A stretch of DNA of 64,000 bases from Gracilaria gracilis (lineage: Eukaryota; Rhodophyta; Florideophyceae; Gracilariales; Gracilariaceae), in NCBI GenBank assembly GCA_030374805.1, contig JARGSG010000207.1, positions 682,001-746,000 on the forward strand. Reading direction: 5' to 3'. The stretch's first letter is position 1. Each line of letters opens with the position of its first letter. Positions 59,928 through 64,000 of the stretch are shown one piece after another. The position numbers and the translations under genes are program-made. Under the pieces are notes generated by a model that did no database searches, was not told the origin of the DNA, and worked only from the letters and a program-made list of their open reading frames with translations.

Positions 59928-62051
59928 CTATGCTGTTTTCATCGTACTTCGTGGATTTGGTATATGCTTGTTTCGAATCCTCGTGTTGGCAAGAATAATG
60001 TCTCTGAGACGAACTTGATGATTTTCTATTTTCCTCACAACTGAAAGCTTCCGCATGAAGCTTCCCCAGCGCAGATTCTCGTAGTAAAAACGATCGCCAT
60101 CTCGAAGCTTCTCAAATTGCGAAGCCACTACCTTGTGGAAAAATGGACCCAGAAGTGACCCTGGTAGAGGCTTCTCTGCAAGACCTCCAATAAACGGATC
60201 AATTCTAGATGGAGAGCTATAGAGGTTGAGGAGTTTGGTTTTCAGTGAAGCCGGGATGCTTCCCAGGCCTTGACCGCTGCTCTTCAATCCATATTCCTTT
60301 CTTGCCGCAACATATGACGGCAATGTATGGTCTCGCCCTCTCTGAATGTTCAACGCTGGCAAATCCAGTACCCCTCTTTGGGACGGGTTGAAAAGGAAAT
60401 CCCGAATTGAGTCTGCATGTTCCAGATCAACAGCCATAGCTGGCTGGTCCATAGCCCCAAGCAACCAACTTTCAACGTCGAATTCAGAAAACTTATCAGG
60501 ATTGAAGAACAAATCCTGGAGTCGATGAGTTCTCTTGTTGTTTGCCAAATCGCGAGTTTGTATTTTGTCACGAATTGTTGTGTGCCCCCAACGAAATGCA
60601 GCAGTTGAGAACATAAGGTCAATCGACGTATCGGAAAATGGGTTGTATCCCTTGTAAGGTTTCAGAGATCTGGGTCCCAGTACTAACGGAAGATACTCGT
60701 TGTACACAATGTTCTGTATCTCTGCGATAACTATCCGACGGGCTTGTTGATACAACCACTCATCAGTTTGTCTTACCTTCTCATATTGCCGCAGAGCGCG
60801 AATCAATTCATCACATACTCGATTATGTTCTCTGGCAAACAAGGTGTGCATAGAAGTCAATACAGTGTTTTCGTTAGCTCTGATATCTCCTGCAGCGAAG
60901 AGGTTTGTATTCTTATGTTGATTTGCATTCTCGACGGTGTACGGTAGAAAGGCTTTGGAATTCCTCGGTAGTTTCTCTTGACCACCACTGAAGTCCATTC
61001 GAAGTTTCCCGTTCTTAAATGTTCTTAATGCAAGCGCTCGATCGTTATCAGAACCGTATATACCACTTCCATCAATGAAGGATGTGATCCTATTGAACTG
61101 TCTTTGCTCCCCACCATTAGGTTTATACCTTTTGTTGCAGCACTCATTCGGGCGGAGCGGAATAGGGTCTGAACGTAAGAAGTGCATTCTTCCCTTCCCA
61201 GGATCATTTGCGGGGATCTCAAAGCTGGCGTTCTTGAAAGAAGTATCCCCTGATGGTGTGAGAACGATATCATGATCTATGAACTGGCCAAATACGACAA
61301 GCAAGAAGTTAACGTTGTTTGGAGCTAAATTGCCTGGAGCTAAATTGCCTGATCTTGCTTTGCACAAAGTGTTACTAATATGCCTTGGGTTGGGTAGGCC
61401 ATCGGTCATTCTCATACCAGGAACCCCCCACGGATGTAGTTGAAGCGCATTTGTTATTCCAGATGTTAGCCGATAGGGGTTGTTGCAAACACCGGTGATT
61501 GTTGCAATCGTACGACTACAACGACCAGGACCAAACACAACTTGTGCGTTTTCCAACATCGTTTTGACAAGAGCAGTCGCATAGATATTCCTGGCGCTAT
61601 TTAACTTCGCCGAAGTTCGAATACTCTTTCCTTCAAACGTTATCGTCAAAAACCTTCTCTTGTATCGGTCTTGCGTCTGAACAAAGAATTTGCTACCTTT
61701 CATCGACACAGGAAAAGTGGATTCGTCATGATCAAGGATTTCGAGTTCAATATAATCTCTTCTGGGGTTCTGCCGAAGAAGACGAATTCGAGCCTTGTGT
61801 GACCTTCCTTTAGTGATCTCGACCTCATTCTTGCCAACGACTTCATATTGACTTATGTAATTTCCAAACAAGAGCGGTATTCCCTGAGGGAATCGCATGT
61901 ACGCGTTTGGGAGGGTTCCATGGGCAATACGTCGGCGAGACGCAAACGAGTTCACCAGAAATCCCGGGTTTAGGAGAGCTCCGTCCGACCAGCCACAGAG
62001 AGATATAATGAAAACCGTCCACAGTAAAACGACGTTCCGCCTCGTTTCCAT
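59928..62051 (-). CDS. Secreted animal-type heme peroxidase (peroxidasin/cyclooxygenase superfamily)
   Basis: A 707-aa protein opening with a signal peptide (MVFIISLCGW-like, residues 8-24). After about 160 residues of unassigned lead sequence comes an animal heme peroxidase domain. It shows the distal VFGQFIDHDIV (D259, H260, with D261 as the usual calcium ligand), SFIDGSGIYGSD, the catalytic Arg in TLFAREHNRVCDEL (R407), the proximal FRWGHTTIRDKI (H490) and LNIQRGRDHTLPSYVAARK. All catalytic residues are present. It lacks the Ig/LRR domains of peroxidasin and the EGF domain of cyclooxygenase, and is closest in layout to simple peroxinectin-like enzymes. It would use H2O2 to oxidise halides or phenols outside the cell. 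A perfect 15-bp tandem doubling encodes GNLAPGNLAP. Confidence 0.9.
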   Translation of the reverse strand: METRRNVVLLWTVFIISLCGWSDGALLNPGFLVNSFASRRRIAHGTLPNAYMRFPQGIPLLFGNYISQYEVVGKNEVEITKGRSHKARIRLLRQNPRRDYIELEILDHDESTFPVSMKGSKFFVQTQDRYKRRFLTITFEGKSIRTSAKLNSARNIYATALVKTMLENAQVVFGPGRCSRTIATITGVCNNPYRLTSGITNALQLHPWGVPGMRMTDGLPNPRHISNTLCKARSGNLAPGNLAPNNVNFLLVVFGQFIDHDIVLTPSGDTSFKNASFEIPANDPGKGRMHFLRSDPIPLRPNECCNKRYKPNGGEQRQFNRITSFIDGSGIYGSDNDRALALRTFKNGKLRMDFSGGQEKLPRNSKAFLPYTVENANQHKNTNLFAAGDIRANENTVLTSMHTLFAREHNRVCDELIRALRQYEKVRQTDEWLYQQARRIVIAEIQNIVYNEYLPLVLGPRSLKPYKGYNPFSDTSIDLMFSTAAFRWGHTTIRDKIQTRDLANNKRTHRLQDLFFNPDKFSEFDVESWLLGAMDQPAMAVDLEHADSIRDFLFNPSQRGVLDLPALNIQRGRDHTLPSYVAARKEYGLKSSGQGLGSIPASLKTKLLNLYSSPSRIDPFIGGLAEKPLPGSLLGPFFHKVVASQFEKLRDGDRFYYENLRWGSFMRKLSVVRKIENHQVRLRDIILANTRIRNKHIPNPRSTMKTA
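61321..61350. repeat. 15-bp tandem duplication in the peroxidase gene
   Basis: Two exact adjacent copies of ggagctaaattgcct, in frame (GNLAP doubled, residues 235-244). Confidence 0.95.
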
Positions 62052-64000
62052 GTTTGGTAGAAAAGCAAGACCCGCTTGTCGTTTGCAGCGGGTGGATGCT
62101 CGGCTTGTCTCACAACAACGGGCGTGCTACTTGAGTGATCCTGAACATTCTGCATCACATATCCAGAAGACGAAGGTACGAGGAGAGGGTTTGGGGCTTG
62201 CATTTGATGCTATTGTTTGTTATTCGCAGTTTTGTTTAAACATGAGAATGGTTGCAGGTGGTCTTGGGCGGGAGGATTCTGTACGTAATAATAAGTGCAA
62301 AAACTAACTGGTGCATACGAGGTTGCATTCAAGAAACAAAGTGGTATACAAGAAGCTTCGACGTGGAGGTTAAGCTTTGTTCCGCTTTCGCCGTGTCGTT
62401 TGGTGCATTCTGATACAATTCACAATGTAGAGCTACACATTGTGCTACATTCGATCGCAGCTGGTCTACACGTAGCGGTCGCTAACGTTTGCTCGGAAGT
62501 CGATATGGCTGGCTACCATACATTGGGCATGTGCTGTGAGGGGCGTGTTGGTACAGTTTGGGGCCTTTTGATTGCATGAGAAGACGGTAAATATTGTATG
62601 TGACAGGACGTACAAAAACTCATATCATTGTTTGCTTTGGTGATTAAAGCTAACTGCCAAAGCGGAGCTGCAAATGATAGACATGGGAAGCGCTCACTGA
62701 GAAACATAGATCAATGGTGCTGCAAATTAGCTGTGCGGGGTTGCTTTGTTTGAAGCAATTCCATGCTCAAGGGGGTTTGGTCGAGCGCTGTTTGTGGTAA
62801 GCTGAAGTGAGGGTAATGTTACTGAGAATTGAATTGGTGAAGTTGTGAGGAGTGAAAATGACGAAGTGTCTCTTTTGCTTTGAGCGTCTCTGTGTGTGAG
62901 ATTCACAAGCGATTGTTGGAATAGAAGACAGATGGCAACGTTAACAATGGGGTCACCGTGAGCTGCCAAGGGTGACGATGGTGAACATGTAAATGAAAGG
63001 TAAGCTTATAACGCTCATGGGCTCATAGTGGCTATGTCAGGATCTGGGACTGGTATCAGTAAATTACCTGTACGTGTATTGTTCCGTTGCAGTGCTATAT
63101 CAGATATGCGCGTGGGTCGCCAGCCCGAGTTGGCGATGATTCAAAAAGGAGAATGAAGTAATAAAAAAAAGGGTGAAACGCTTGGCACATGGGCAGTTAC
63201 AAAGACGGTGTGGTGAGAGGTTGTGTGGGATTGATAGACGGGGGAACTTTTGGACATAATGTTTTTCAACAGGGCGGGAACCACGACGCGAGTACTAATT
63301 GGCTCCATGTGGGCGAGATGGGGGGCGCGAGGCGTGAAATGCAGATAAGACGTCTGCTCGCCCCGCAGTATATATATCAGGTCATACGTCTCAACGTACG
63401 GCGTGGGAAAGGCCGCTCTGCAGCGAGTGGCGAAGCTTTCTCACCGGCAAAGGGTTTCGAATCTTCGACATGCGCTGGCGAGCGTTCGGCGCGGTGAACT
63501 GGCGCATTGCGCCAATGGTCGAGGTGAGCGCCCGCGAGCACATAGATACCTTCGTAGATTTAGATGGAGGCGATCATTTCGGAAAGGTCAGCAAATTGAG
63601 CACCAGCCGCAGCGGCGAGCGCCAACGCATTGCTCCAGTGGCGACGATTGTCACCGCCACCAGTGCCGGGGCGTATGCGCCGCTCTAAAAAAAAAAGCGG
63701 CACGAAAAAAGCACCCCCCATACGGCGCGCCCAATCACGTTTGCCGACCATGCGCGCTCGCTGACAGCGCGCCGGCTTACAGCGCGATGCGCTTTGACGA
63801 TGGCGCGCGACACGTCACGGTTGGAGCCGCTGCGTGTTGTTGTGTTGCTCTCGCGCGAAGCACGTGACGGCGTGGCGTTGTGGCGGCGACGGAGCCGACG
63901 TGGGAGGTGGCCGCCGGTGTCCGATGCGCCGACACAACGCCCGTGCTCCGACTCGGTCGGATACGTAGCTCTACGTGCGCTGAGGAAGAAGAAGGAAGCG
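62052..64000. other. Intergenic; GC-rich end, possible gene start
   Basis: 62.05-63.3 kb shows no gene. A TATATATAT lies at 63369-63377 and composition then becomes strongly GC-rich to the window end, like the 5' ends of other genes here. Frames there (63403-63867, 63470-63688 +) are not recognised and may be chance. Confidence 0.35.

Overview
This is a nuclear window from a photosynthetic eukaryote with compact, mostly single-exon genes and rare short introns. A plastid-type SufE-BolA fusion, a mitochondrial uL11, a SEC11 signal peptidase and a large secreted animal-type heme peroxidase sit together. I infer a red alga, probably a florideophyte of the Chondrus/Gracilaria kind. That is inference from gene content and architecture; no marker gene here proves it.

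Layout. At 1-1.6 kb lie two gene remnants: a frame-broken trypsin-like protease (-) and the C-terminal end of an Erv46/ERGIC-type protein (+). At 1.9-3.7 kb is an orphan two-TM protein (-). A repeat-rich, gene-poor stretch (4-10 kb) holds a secreted Ser/Pro-rich Cys-domain protein broken by one extra C, and two inverted copies of a 42-bp hairpin repeat. At 10.4-14.3 kb is an ASCC3/Slh1-type helicase with only one of its usual two cassettes. At 14.8-17.6 kb a PAP2 lipid phosphatase (one intron) is followed 26 bp later by an orphan multi-TM protein. At 20.2-22.5 kb is an orphan charged protein. From 23.9 to 35.1 kb comes a ribosome-centred group: Rqc2/NEMF (+), RNA polymerase I RPA2 (-) and Noc1/Mak21 (+), the last two divergent. 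A secreted coiled-coil protein (-) ends in the same CTAG as Noc1. BUB3 (-, one-base frameshift) and a GT77-like glycosyltransferase (+) diverge at 38 kb. SPO11 (-, three exons), a Nudix hydrolase (-) and SAC3/GANP (-) fill 40.6-48.8 kb. Then come a coiled-coil orphan (+), a decayed Orn/Lys/Arg decarboxylase (+), uL11m (-), SurE (-), SEC11 (+, one intron), SufE-BolA (-) and the heme peroxidase (-). The last 2 kb has no assigned gene but turns GC-rich like the 5' ends of other genes here.

The intact genes are mostly housekeeping: ribosome synthesis and quality control (RPA2, Noc1, Rqc2, ASCC3-like), chromosome segregation and recombination (BUB3, SPO11), mRNA export (SAC3), secretion (SEC11, GT77) and Fe-S assembly (SufE-BolA). 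No single new multi-gene system is evident. The most interesting signals are the half-length ASCC3 whose stop codon lies on a splice donor, the one-base frameshifts in C/G runs of otherwise convincing genes, the mobile-looking hairpin repeat with an 11-bp flanking duplication, the palindromic shared stop codon, and three long orphan proteins.
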